Assembly: GCF_016918015.1 (NCBI RefSeq)
Contig: NZ_JAERMK010000014.1
Location: forward strand, 1 to 64,000
Direction of reading: 5' to 3'
DNA: 64,000 nt
Source: Glycomyces sp. YM15
GTDB lineage: Bacteria > Actinomycetota > Actinomycetes > Mycobacteriales > Micromonosporaceae
This document shows positions 56,671 through 64,000 of this stretch, one piece after another. A model generated the notes under the pieces. That model was not told the DNA's origin. It made no database searches and was given only the letters and a program-made list of their open reading frames with translations. The stretch's first letter is position 1. Each line of letters opens with the position of its first letter. The position numbers and the translations under genes are program-made.

Positions 56671-57615
56671 ATGGACCCGCTCAGTGAACTCCTCAGTGGC
56701 ATCCGCGCGGAAGGCGCGATCCTCAGCGACGCACTCCTCAAGGCCCCCTGGGTGGTCAGCTTCGACGACCGGGCGCCGCTGACCATGGTCACGGTGGCGC
56801 GCGGCGGCGGCGTGATCATGCTGGCCGACGGCACGGAGGTCGCGGTCGAAGCCGGGCAGACGGCGGTCGTGCGCAGCGGCGAGCCCTTCCGCATGGCCGA
56901 CGAGGCGGCGTCGGTGCACCGGCCGCACCTCGACTACTGGCTCACCTGCTTCGACCCCGAGGCGTGCGCCGAGATCGAGTCCCCGGTGCCCGTCGCGGCG
57001 GAGGGTGCGGCCACGGCCCTGTTCGTGGGGGCCTACCGCGCGTCGGGCCGCCGCCATGAGCGCCTCATGCGCGCCCTACCGCCGGTCCTGGTGATCGACG
57101 ACGACTCCGACATCTGCGTGTGGCTCGACGCCTGCGTGATCGACATCGGCAGCCGCAAGCCCGGGACGCAGGCGTTCATCGACCGCCTCTTCGACTGGGG
57201 GCTCGTGTGCACGCTGCGCACCTGGTTCGACCAGCAGGGGCGGCAGGCCCCGGTCTGGTACCGGGGCTTCTCCGACCCCGTCGCGGGGCCGGCGCTCGAG
57301 GCGATCCACACCCGGCCCGCGAACCCGTGGACCGTGGCCGACCTGGCGGGCGAAGCGGGCGTCTCCCGCGCGCTGCTCGCCAAGCGCTTCAACGAGATCA
57401 TGGGCGAACCGCCCCTCACGTACCTCACCGAATGGCGCATGCAGCTCGCCGAGGAACTCCTGGCCGACCCCGATCTCACCGTCGCCCAAGTGGCCAGGCG
57501 CATCGGCTACGCCGACCAGTTCGGCTTCAGCAACGCCTTCAAACGGCGGAAGGGCATGAGCCCCACCGCCTTCCGTGCGGCGGCCCAGCCCGCCGCCGCG
57601 ACCGTGATGGCGTGA
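56671..57615 (+). CDS. AraC family regulator 2 (cupin N-terminal domain)
   Basis: A 314-residue paralogue of the regulator at 52700, with a matching start M-D-P-L-S-E-L-L-S-G-I-R-A-E-G-A, a cupin domain and C-terminal HTHs (W-T-V-A-D-L-A-G-E-A-G-V-S-R-A-L-L-A-K-R-F, A-R-R-I-G-Y-A-D-Q-F-G-F-S-N-A-F-K-R-R-K-G-M-S-P). The start is leaderless. It likely controls the divergent oxidoreductase 2; cross-talk with module 1 is possible as the boxes are similar. Confidence 0.9.
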   Translation: MDPLSELLSGIRAEGAILSDALLKAPWVVSFDDRAPLTMVTVARGGGVIMLADGTEVAVEAGQTAVVRSGEPFRMADEAASVHRPHLDYWLTCFDPEACAEIESPVPVAAEGAATALFVGAYRASGRRHERLMRALPPVLVIDDDSDICVWLDACVIDIGSRKPGTQAFIDRLFDWGLVCTLRTWFDQQGRQAPVWYRGFSDPVAGPALEAIHTRPANPWTVADLAGEAGVSRALLAKRFNEIMGEPPLTYLTEWRMQLAEELLADPDLTVAQVARRIGYADQFGFSNAFKRRKGMSPTAFRAAAQPAAATVMA

Positions 57616-57868
57616 CCGCCCTCCGGTCAGTCGCACGGGCCCGCGGCCGGCGTAGCCGTGCTTGCCGTCGCGGCCGTCGCGGATCTCCGCCGGGGCGGAT
57701 CCGCCCGTGATCGGCGCACCGAGCCCGAGCGCGGTGGCGATCCGGTCGCCGTGGAGCGGACGGTAAGCGCATCTCCGTGTTCCCCCTTCGGCTCCCCAGA
57801 GGCGTATACAGTGATGGGAGGGACTGAAGGGCAAGGCAGCATCGCCCGTGAAGCAGGGGTTGTCTGAG

Positions 57869-59092
57869 ATGTCAGATCTGGACTACGTGGCACTGTTCGA
57901 GGCGATGCCGGCTCCCTGCGTGGTCGTCACGCCGGACCTCGTGATCGCCGCCGCCAACCCCGCCTACGTCGAGGCCACCGGCAAGAACCTCGACGAGCTG
58001 ATCGGACGCCCGCTCTTCGACGTCTTCCCCGATCCCGAAGCCAGCGGCGAACGGAACGTCAAGTCCTCGCTGAAATGGGTCATGGAGAACGGGAAGCGTC
58101 ACACCATGGCCCTGCAGAAATACGACGTCCCCATCGAGGGCACCTCCAAGTTCGAGGAACGCTGGTGGTCGCTCATCAACTCACCCGTCGCCGGCCCGGA
58201 CGGCCCGGTCGAATGGATCCTCATCCGAGCGGAGGACGTGACGGCGTTCGTCCAAACCCACGAGGTCGGCCACCACCTGCCGACCGAGGCGCCCACCGGA
58301 GCGCTGGCGCGGGAGGCCGAGCTCTTCGAACGGGCCCGCGAGCTGCAGCACCTCAACGTGGAACTGAGCGAGGCCAACATACGCGACCACCAGGTCGCCG
58401 TCACGCTCCAGAAGGCCATGCTGCTGACGCCTGACCTCGAGAAGCACCCCGATGTCGTCGTGCGGTACCTGCCCGCCGTCGAAACCATGAACGTCTGCGG
58501 CGACTGGTACGACGTGGCCGACCTGTCCGGCGGCCGATTCGCACTGGCCGTCGGCGACGTCGTCGGCCACGGCCTGGAGGCCGCCGCCGTCATGGGCATG
58601 CTCCGCAGCGTCCTGAACGCCGCCATCCGCGCCTTGGAACGGCCCGCCCACGCCCTCGAAGTCCTGGGCCTGTACGCCCGCTCGATGGAGAGCGCGCTGA
58701 ACTCCACAGCCGTCAAAGCGATGGTGGACCCCTCCAGCGGACTCATCATCTACAGCAACTCCGGACACCCGCCCCCGGTGCTGGTGCACCCGGACGGCCA
58801 GTGCGAACTGCTGAGCCAGGCCCTCGACCCGCCCCTCGGCGCGCGCCCGAAGCACGTCCCCTGCTCGCAGGCCGGGCAGCCCTACACCGAGGGGGACTCC
58901 CTCGTGCTCTACACGGACGGGCTGATCGAGCGGCGGGGCGAGGACATCGACGCGGGCCTGAACCGGCTGTGCGAGACCCTGGCCCGCCACCGCGACCTCC
59001 ATCCGCGGCAGATGGCCGACGTGGTGCTCGACGAGCTCGGCGTCGCAGGCGGCGCGAGCGACGACATCTCCCTCATCATCGCCCGGCTCTGA
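57869..59092 (+). CDS. PAS-PP2C (SpoIIE-like) serine phosphatase
   Basis: A 407-residue signalling phosphatase. A PAS domain covers about 6-115 (L-F-E-A-M-P-A-P-C-V-V-V-T-P-D-L-V-I-A-A-A-N-P-A-Y). A helical linker follows, then a PPM/SpoIIE domain (about 170-405) with G-D-W-Y-D-V-A-D, G-D-V-V-G-H-G-L-E-A-A and S-D-D-I-S-L-I. The acidic metal ligands are retained. Such proteins regulate anti-sigma antagonists. ATG 57869 is preferred (AGGGG 10 nt upstream); GTG 57848 is an alternative. No anti-sigma gene is adjacent. Confidence 0.88.
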   Translation: MSDLDYVALFEAMPAPCVVVTPDLVIAAANPAYVEATGKNLDELIGRPLFDVFPDPEASGERNVKSSLKWVMENGKRHTMALQKYDVPIEGTSKFEERWWSLINSPVAGPDGPVEWILIRAEDVTAFVQTHEVGHHLPTEAPTGALAREAELFERARELQHLNVELSEANIRDHQVAVTLQKAMLLTPDLEKHPDVVVRYLPAVETMNVCGDWYDVADLSGGRFALAVGDVVGHGLEAAAVMGMLRSVLNAAIRALERPAHALEVLGLYARSMESALNSTAVKAMVDPSSGLIIYSNSGHPPPVLVHPDGQCELLSQALDPPLGARPKHVPCSQAGQPYTEGDSLVLYTDGLIERRGEDIDAGLNRLCETLARHRDLHPRQMADVVLDELGVAGGASDDISLIIARL

Positions 59093-59094
59093 GG

Positions 59095-59131
59095 GGCCGA
59101 CGGCGGCGTGAGGGCCGCACCGCCTACGGCC
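59095..59131. terminator. Weak convergent hairpin
   Basis: Arms 59095-59106 and 59120-59131 pair at 10 of 12 positions and overlap the minus-strand stop region. Confidence 0.35.
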
Positions 59132-60056
59132 GGCGGTCGGTGCGGAGCCACCAGTGGGCTCCCAGGCCCGCAGGGTCGGTGAGCCTGGTCGAGGCACCGG
59201 CCCTCGCCAGCGCCTCGGCGTAGGCGACCGGGTCCTGGAAGGCGAGTGCGAGATCCGGCAGGGCCGCGTCGAGGCCGAGCCGCAGGAGGGCGTCCCGCTG
59301 GGGTTCCCGGAGGTCGCAGTCGATGGCGTCCACGGCCACATGCGCGGTGATGTCCCTGGTGCCGTCGGGGATCGGCGGGGTCTCGCGGCCGTCTTTGAAG
59401 CCGGTCATCGTGCCGGCCTCCGGGCGGTCGCCCTTCAGGTGGCCGTAGTCGATCGCCAGGGCGGTGCCGCGGGTCAGGCGGGCGGTCAGGCCGCGCCACA
59501 GGTCCTCACGGGGCGTGCCGATCTCGGCCCGTTCGCCCTCGACGGCGATCGGCCACCACTCGGCGATCCAGGCCGCGTCCTCGCCGGTGATCGGGTCGCC
59601 CAGCCGGGTCGCGCCGGTCTCGTCGACCTCCTCGTAGCGGGCCTGGCCGTCCGCGTCGATCACCGCGACGTCGCACGGCGCGTTGTCGAGCAGTTCGCAC
59701 GCTATGAGCAGGCCCTCGATCGCGTCAGGGACCTCCGCCTGCCAAGCGACGCGCTCCGGCAGGTACTCGGGCCTGGGCCTGAGCTCCACGGCCACGAGGC
59801 GGATCCGCTCGTCGAGGAGCCCCGCGAGGCGCTCCAGGAGCTCACCGCCCCCGGCGCCCACGTCCACCACGGTGAACGCCTCCGGGCGATCCAGGCGCGC
59901 GTCGACCTGGTCGGCGAACCGCGCGATCGCCTCCGCGAACGCGGGGGCCTGCGCACTGGTCGCGAAATGGCGTCCCGGCAGCTCACGCCGATAGAATCCG
60001 TCCGGCCCGTACAGGGCCCGAGCCATCGCCGCGCTCCAGCGCTCGAACCCCGTCAT
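59124..60056 (-). CDS. SAM-dependent methyltransferase, MidA/NDUFAF7-like
   Basis: A 310-residue COG1565-type methyltransferase. It has the glycine loop V-V-D-V-G-A-G-G-G-E-L-L-E-R-L, the family insert C-E-L-L-D-N-A-P-C-D-V, and Y-G-H-L. The human relative NDUFAF7 methylates complex I; bacterial targets are unknown. ATG 60056 is supported by TATGGT 7 nt upstream (60064-60069). ATG 60068 is 12 nt upstream and overlaps the -10. Confidence 0.85.
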   Translation of the reverse strand: MTGFERWSAAMARALYGPDGFYRRELPGRHFATSAQAPAFAEAIARFADQVDARLDRPEAFTVVDVGAGGGELLERLAGLLDERIRLVAVELRPRPEYLPERVAWQAEVPDAIEGLLIACELLDNAPCDVAVIDADGQARYEEVDETGATRLGDPITGEDAAWIAEWWPIAVEGERAEIGTPREDLWRGLTARLTRGTALAIDYGHLKGDRPEAGTMTGFKDGRETPPIPDGTRDITAHVAVDAIDCDLREPQRDALLRLGLDAALPDLALAFQDPVAYAEALARAGASTRLTDPAGLGAHWWLRTDRRP

Positions 60057-60063
60057 GGCCCTG

Positions 60064-60069
60064 ACCATA
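60064..60069 (-). promoter_or_regulatory. -10 hexamer of the MidA-like gene
   Basis: On the minus strand TATGGT lies 7 nt before ATG 60056. Confidence 0.45.
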
Positions 60070-60183
60070 GTCCGCGAGTGAGAATTGCCACTCGCAGGCT
60101 CCCGGGCTGGCGTGGGCGATCCTGCGAAGCACAATTAACGCGTAAGCAATGACCGGTACCTCGAAAAGGACTGGATCAGCAAC

Positions 60184-61086
60184 ATGGATCAGCAGCGCAG
60201 CGCAGCCCCGCAGCGGCCCGCCTCCCGACTCGCCGTCGGGGTCGTCTCCGCAGGCAGGGTCGGCTCCATTCTCGGAGCGGCCCTCACCCGCGCCGGCCAC
60301 CGGGTCGTCGCCGCTTCCGCCGTATCCGACGCCTCCCTCGCCCGCGCCGCCCGCCACCTGCCCGGCGCCGAGATCCTCCCCGCCCCTGACGTGGTCGCCG
60401 CCTCCGAGCTGGTGCTCATCGCGGTCCCGGACGATCGCGTAGCCCCGCTCGTGGCCTCCCTGCCGATCAGGCCGGGGCAGATCGTCGTGCACACCTCCGG
60501 CGCGCTCGGCGCCGACGTGCTGCGGCCCGCCCGCGACGCCGGAGCCCTCACCGTCGCCCTGGCTCCCGCGATGACCTTCACCGGCCGCGACGAGGACCTC
60601 GAGCGCCTCGCGGGCATCTCGTGGGCCGTCACCGCCGAGGCCGAGGCCCGATTCGTCGGTGAAGCCCTCGCCCTGGAGATGGGCGGCACCCCCGAGCATG
60701 TCGACGAGGCCGACCGCGCCCGCTACCACGCCGCGCTCGTCTACGCCGCCAACCACTTGACGACCCTCGTGAACGACGCGGCCGACCAGCTGCGGGCCAT
60801 CGGCGTCGCGGGCCCCGAGCGGCTGCTCTCACCGCTCGTGTCGGCCTCGCTCGACAACGCGCTGCGCCACGGCGACGCCGGGCTCACCGGCCCGGTCTCC
60901 CGCGGCGACGCGGGCACCGTGGCCCGGCACCTGGAGGCGTTGGCCGGGACCGGGATCGAGGACGTGTACCGGACGATGGCCCGCCGCACCGCCGAGCGCG
61001 CCCTCGCCTCGGGCCGTTTGCAGAGCGCCGATGCCGAAGGGCTGCTCGAGGTCCTGGCCCACCCCGAGAATGAGGAGACGCCGTGA
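60184..61086 (+). CDS. Rossmann-like and DUF2520 domain oxidoreductase
   Basis: A 300-residue protein with an N-terminal NADP-binding Rossmann-like fold (V-G-V-V-S-A-G-R-V-G-S-I-L-G-A-A-L) and a C-terminal DUF2520 helical domain (Y-H-A-A-L-V-Y-A-A-N-H-L). In actinobacteria this gene precedes panC-panD, and it is a candidate for a ketopantoate-reductase-like role in pantothenate synthesis; this is inferred. AAAAGGA lies before ATG 60184. The end overlaps panC by 4 nt. Confidence 0.85.
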   Translation: MDQQRSAAPQRPASRLAVGVVSAGRVGSILGAALTRAGHRVVAASAVSDASLARAARHLPGAEILPAPDVVAASELVLIAVPDDRVAPLVASLPIRPGQIVVHTSGALGADVLRPARDAGALTVALAPAMTFTGRDEDLERLAGISWAVTAEAEARFVGEALALEMGGTPEHVDEADRARYHAALVYAANHLTTLVNDAADQLRAIGVAGPERLLSPLVSASLDNALRHGDAGLTGPVSRGDAGTVARHLEALAGTGIEDVYRTMARRTAERALASGRLQSADAEGLLEVLAHPENEETP

Positions 61087-61910
61087 CGGTACTCGTCCAC
61101 ACCAAGGCCGACCTGGCGAAGGCCCGCGCGGCCCTGCCCGGCCGCGTGGCCGTCGTCCCCACGATGGGGGCGCTCCATGACGGCCACCGCGCGAACTTCA
61201 AGCGCGCCAGGGAGATCGCGGATGCGGTGATCGTGACGGTGTTCGTGAACCCGTTGCAGTTCAGGCCGAACGAGGACCTGGACCAGTACCCGCGCACCCT
61301 CGACGCCGACGTGGCGATGTGCGAGGCCGAAGGCGTCGACCTCGTGTTCGCGCCCAGCGTCAACGAGATGTACCCGGACGGCCGCGACGGCCTCACCACC
61401 GTCCATGCGGGACCGGACGGCGAGATCCTCGAGGGCGCTTCGCGACCCGGGTTCTTCACCGGCGTGCTCACCGTCGTCTCGAAGCTCTTCCACCTGACGA
61501 AGCCGGACGCGGCCTGCTTCGGCGAGAAGGACTTCCAGCAGCTCGCGATGGTCCGCCGAATGGTCCGCGACCTCGACATGGGGATCGAGATCATCGCCGT
61601 CGAGACGAACCGCGAGGCGGACGGCCTCGCCCGATCGAGCCGCAACGTGTTCCTCTCCGAGACCGAACGCGCTGCCGCCCTTGCCATCCCGCGCGCCATC
61701 AAGGCCGCGCAGGACTCGCCCGACCCGCTCGCCGCGGCGCAGAAGACCCTGTCCGCCGAGCCCGGCCTTGACGTCGATTACGTCGTCGTCCGCGCCACCG
61801 ACCTCGGCGAGGCCCCCGCACAGGGGCCCGCGAGGCTGCTCATCGCCGCTAAAGCGGGCACGACCCGCCTGATCGACAACGCCCCCGTCAGCATTGGAGA
61901 CGCCCGATGA
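61083..61910 (+). CDS. panC: Pantoate-beta-alanine ligase (pantothenate synthetase)
   Basis: A 275-residue enzyme joining pantoate and beta-alanine with ATP. Motifs are [10 protein letters not shown] (HIGH-like), F-V-N-P-L-Q-F and F-G-E-K-D-F-Q-Q-L (KMSKS-equivalent region). GTG 61083 overlaps the previous stop, and the end overlaps panD, consistent with a coupled operon. Confidence 0.95.
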   Translation: MTVLVHTKADLAKARAALPGRVAVVPTMGALHDGHRANFKRAREIADAVIVTVFVNPLQFRPNEDLDQYPRTLDADVAMCEAEGVDLVFAPSVNEMYPDGRDGLTTVHAGPDGEILEGASRPGFFTGVLTVVSKLFHLTKPDAACFGEKDFQQLAMVRRMVRDLDMGIEIIAVETNREADGLARSSRNVFLSETERAAALAIPRAIKAAQDSPDPLAAAQKTLSAEPGLDVDYVVVRATDLGEAPAQGPARLLIAAKAGTTRLIDNAPVSIGDAR

Positions 61911-62329
61911 TCCGGACCATGTTCAAGTCCAAGATCCACCGCGCCACCGTCACTCAGGCCGACCTCCACTACGTCGGCTCCGTGACCGTGGACGCGGACC
62001 TGCTCGACGCCGCCGACATCCTCGACGGGGAACTCGTCGCCATCGTCGACATCACCAACGGCGCCCGCCTCGAGACCTACACGATCGCGGGGGAGCGCGG
62101 CACCGGCGTCATCGGCATCAACGGCGCCGCCGCCCGCCTCGTCCAACCCGGCGACCTCGTGATCCTCATCTCATACGCGCAGATGGAGGACGCCGAAGCC
62201 CGCGCGTTCAAACCCACCGTCGTCCACGTGAACGAGTTCAACGAGATCATCGAGGTCAACGCGGACAAGGCGCACCCCGCGCCCGGCACCGCCGGCAACC
62301 CTGTGGCGTCCCCACTAGCCGCGCGGTAA
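61907..62329 (+). CDS. panD: Aspartate 1-decarboxylase proenzyme
   Basis: A 140-residue pyruvoyl enzyme making beta-alanine from aspartate. The self-processing site is G-S in H-Y-V-G-S-V-T-V-D (Gly24-Ser25). K-I-H-R-A-T-V-T-Q and N-G-A-A-A-R-L-V are family-typical. ATG 61907 overlaps panC by 4 nt. Its stop TAA lies in the TAAGTT hexamer of the next gene's putative promoter. Confidence 0.95.
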   Translation: MIRTMFKSKIHRATVTQADLHYVGSVTVDADLLDAADILDGELVAIVDITNGARLETYTIAGERGTGVIGINGAAARLVQPGDLVILISYAQMEDAEARAFKPTVVHVNEFNEIIEVNADKAHPAPGTAGNPVASPLAAR

Positions 62330-62340
62330 GTTCTGTCTTC

Positions 62341-63834
62341 ATGACCGACGAACCGAAGCACGAGGCCGCCGGAAACGGCGCCGACGACAACGGCGCCGAC
62401 GAGAAGAAGGCCGACAAGCCCGAACCCGCCGACGACCTCAAGACCACCCACCACACCCTCGGTGACCTGGCCTACACCGCCACCACCGGCCGCATCGTCC
62501 TCCACGAGGAGATCACCGAGGACGACAAGTTCAACGGCCGCAAGCCCAAAGCCGAAGTCTCCATCACCTGGTACACCCTCGACGACGCCGACGTCACCGA
62601 ACGCCCCGTCACCTTCGCCTTCAACGGCGGCCCCGGCTCCTCCTCGATCTGGCTGCACATGGGCCTCCTCGGCCCCCGCCGCGTGAACTCCGGCGACGCC
62701 GGGAGCCTCACCCCGCCGCCGTTCGGCCTGCTCGACAACGACGAGACCCTGCTGCGCCACACCGACCTGGTCTTCATCGACCCGGTCTCCACCGGCTACT
62801 CCCGCGCCGTCGAAGGCGAGAAGGCCAAGGACTACCACGGCTTCTCCAAGGACATCGAGTCCATCAGCGAACTCATCCGACTGTGGACGACCCGCAACAA
62901 CCGCTGGCTCTCACCGAAGTTCCTCATCGGCGAGTCCTACGGCGGCACCCGCGGCGCCGGCATCGCCGAATACCTCCAGACCCGGTTCGGCATGACGCTC
63001 AACGGCGTCATGTTCATCGCCCCCGCCTTCAACACCGAGACCCTCTACCACGCGAGCCGCTCCGAACTGCCCGACCCGCTGTTCCTCCCCACGTACGCGG
63101 CCACCGCCCACTACCACGGGCTCCACCCCGACCGCACCCTCGAAGACGTCGTCGACGAGGCCCGCGCCTACGCCGACGAGTTCCGCGGCATCCTCGCCAA
63201 GGGCCAGAACCTCGCCCCCGAAGTGCGCGCCGCCGCCGTCGCCAAGATCGCCTCGCTCGCCGGCGTGAGCGAGGACTACGTCGACCGCGCCAACCTGCGC
63301 CTCGAACACACCCGCTTCTACGCCGAACTCCTGCGGCACAAGCGCCTCATCACCGGCCGACTCGACACCCGCTTCACCGGGCCCGCCGACCACTACACGC
63401 ACGAGCAGATGCCGTACGACCCGTTCCTGGTCGGCACCGACGGCCCGTACTCGGCCGCGCTCCAGTACTACGTGCGCACCGAACTCGAATACGAGAACGA
63501 CCACGTGTACGAGCGCCTCTCCCGCGCCGTGCACCCGTGGTCCTACAAGGAGTTCGAGGGCGAAGCCGTCGACGTCATCGGCAAACTCGGCAACGTCATG
63601 CGCCTCAACCCGTTCCTGCAGGTCCACGTCGCGATGGGCCGCTACGACGGCGGCGTCCCGATCGAGGCCATCGAGTACACCCTCGACCACCTCGAGATCC
63701 CCCTCGCCGACCGCGAGCGGATCGAGACGAAGACCTACCCGGCCGGGCACATGATGTACGTCCACGAGGAGTCGCGCGTGCAGCAGTCCGCCGACCTCGC
63801 CGACTTCGTCCGACGCGCCGCCAACCGGGGCTGA
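62341..63834 (+). CDS. S10 family peptidase (serine carboxypeptidase-like)
   Basis: A 497-residue alpha/beta hydrolase. Ser199 lies in I-G-E-S-Y-G-G, and the probable triad completes with Asp436 (G-R-Y-D-G-G) and His470 (P-A-G-H-M-M-Y). F-N-G-G-P-G-S-S-S forms the oxyanion region. No signal peptide precedes it: residues 1-35 are Ala/Asp/Lys-rich, so a cytosolic carboxypeptidase is indicated. ATG 62341 follows TAAGTT by 8 nt. It follows panD closely but is probably transcribed also from its own promoter. Confidence 0.88.
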   Translation: MTDEPKHEAAGNGADDNGADEKKADKPEPADDLKTTHHTLGDLAYTATTGRIVLHEEITEDDKFNGRKPKAEVSITWYTLDDADVTERPVTFAFNGGPGSSSIWLHMGLLGPRRVNSGDAGSLTPPPFGLLDNDETLLRHTDLVFIDPVSTGYSRAVEGEKAKDYHGFSKDIESISELIRLWTTRNNRWLSPKFLIGESYGGTRGAGIAEYLQTRFGMTLNGVMFIAPAFNTETLYHASRSELPDPLFLPTYAATAHYHGLHPDRTLEDVVDEARAYADEFRGILAKGQNLAPEVRAAAVAKIASLAGVSEDYVDRANLRLEHTRFYAELLRHKRLITGRLDTRFTGPADHYTHEQMPYDPFLVGTDGPYSAALQYYVRTELEYENDHVYERLSRAVHPWSYKEFEGEAVDVIGKLGNVMRLNPFLQVHVAMGRYDGGVPIEAIEYTLDHLEIPLADRERIETKTYPAGHMMYVHEESRVQQSADLADFVRRAANRG

Positions 63835-63853
63835 CACCGGCATGAACACGAAC

Positions 63854-63898
63854 CCGGGCCCGGCAGGAGCCGCCCACGACGGCCCAGGCCGGGCCCGG
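63854..63898. terminator. Terminator hairpin at the end of the S10 gene
   Basis: CCGGGCCCGGC (63854-63864) pairs with 63888-63898, 19 nt after the stop. It would also serve the convergent partial gene. Confidence 0.6.
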
Positions 63899-63933
63899 CC
63901 GCGTGCGGCGGCGACCGCCCACGGCGGCCCGCT

Positions 63934-64000
63934 TCAGCGCTCCTTCAGGCTCGCCTCGCCGGCGTTGCAGCCCGGGACCCTTACCCAGAGGCGCGGCGGA
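63934..64000 (-). CDS. 3' end of a minus-strand gene (partial)
   Basis: The minus strand ends P-P-R-L-W-V-R-V-P-G-C-N-A-G-E-A-S-L-K-E-R and stops with TGA at 63934-63936. Only about 22 codons are inside the window, so the product cannot be named. Support comes from protein-like composition and the convergent hairpin before it. Confidence 0.4.
   Translation of the reverse strand, partial: PPRLWVRVPGCNAGEASLKER

Noticed and set aside
57076-57834. 252-codon minus-strand frame across AraC regulator 2
   Set aside because: Antisense to a coherent AraC protein with conserved HTH residues.
1-64000. tRNA, rRNA, CRISPR arrays, IS elements and attachment sites
   Set aside because: None was recognised by eye: no transposase or integrase motifs, no regularly spaced repeats, no cloverleaf ending near CCA. 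A tRNAscan and CRISPR search would be needed to exclude them formally.

Overview
The window comes from a very GC-rich actinobacterium with third-position G/C in nearly every gene. It carries WXG100/type VII-style export substrates, a SARP regulator, an orphan GlnR-type regulator, DUF397/DUF5753 genes, DUF1707 proteins, a CopD-CtaG fusion, a CysA/SseC sulfur operon with a Cys leader peptide, and many apparently leaderless genes. This suggests a mycelial actinomycete (Glycomycetales, Micromonosporales or Pseudonocardiales-like). The genus is inference only and was not checked.

Layout. 0-3.4 kb: a DUF559-like protein, about 1.3 kb without a supportable gene, a small hypothetical gene and a DUF1707/LiaF-like protein. 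3.6-8.0 kb: a large secreted subtilase and a secreted GH43 arabinanase. 8.2-10.8 kb: a membrane protein and a putative type VII substrate pair. 11.1-15.9 kb: glnR with a likely GlnR box, a membrane protein, an LmeA-like lipid-binding protein, then the leader peptide-cysA-sseC operon. 16.0-18.1 kb: two tandem I36-type protease inhibitor paralogues beside a divergent SARP gene. 18.1-22.3 kb: an ECF41 sigma factor with its carboxymuconolactone decarboxylase partner, a stand-alone NuoD and a DUF1707 protein.

22.3-29.1 kb is the accessory zone: a SUKH-4 orphan, two truncated gene remnants meeting at one junction, an intact DUF397 gene, an Rpn-like nuclease, and a six-gene minus-strand operon (YbaB-like, WXG100-like, WXG100 plus hydrophobic tail, HNH-type toxin, two SUKH-type immunity proteins). 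This is the best candidate for a distinctive system: a polymorphic toxin whose delivery and nuclease parts lie on separate, overlapping genes. 29.3-38.3 kb is metabolic: a LacI-type controlled GH43-like hydrolase, pxpABC (5-oxoprolinase), a trans-sulfuration enzyme, CopD-CtaG, a DUF5925 ATPase and a PcaC-like protein. 38.5-45.8 kb: a chimeric junction between a choice-of-anchor A protein and a siderophore/cobalamin-type binding protein, its permease and ATPase, and the molybdate cassette modCBA with a ModE-like regulator. 45.9-52.7 kb: a metallopeptidase, serS, DUF488, two HAD hydrolases, a decayed P450 and an ABC-F gene broken by an in-frame amber codon. 52.7-57.6 kb: an inverted pair of AraC/flavodoxin-fold oxidoreductase modules flanking a P450 and its 3Fe-4S ferredoxin. 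57.9-64 kb: a PAS-PP2C phosphatase, a MidA-type methyltransferase, a DUF2520-panC-panD operon and an S10 peptidase.

Two features recur. About twenty genes have a TANNNT-like hexamer 6-8 nt before the start codon and no Shine-Dalgarno, indicating leaderless mRNAs. Two homopolymer G/C blocks (about 25.97-26.04 kb and 50.64-50.79 kb) look like assembly failures at intergenic hairpins.
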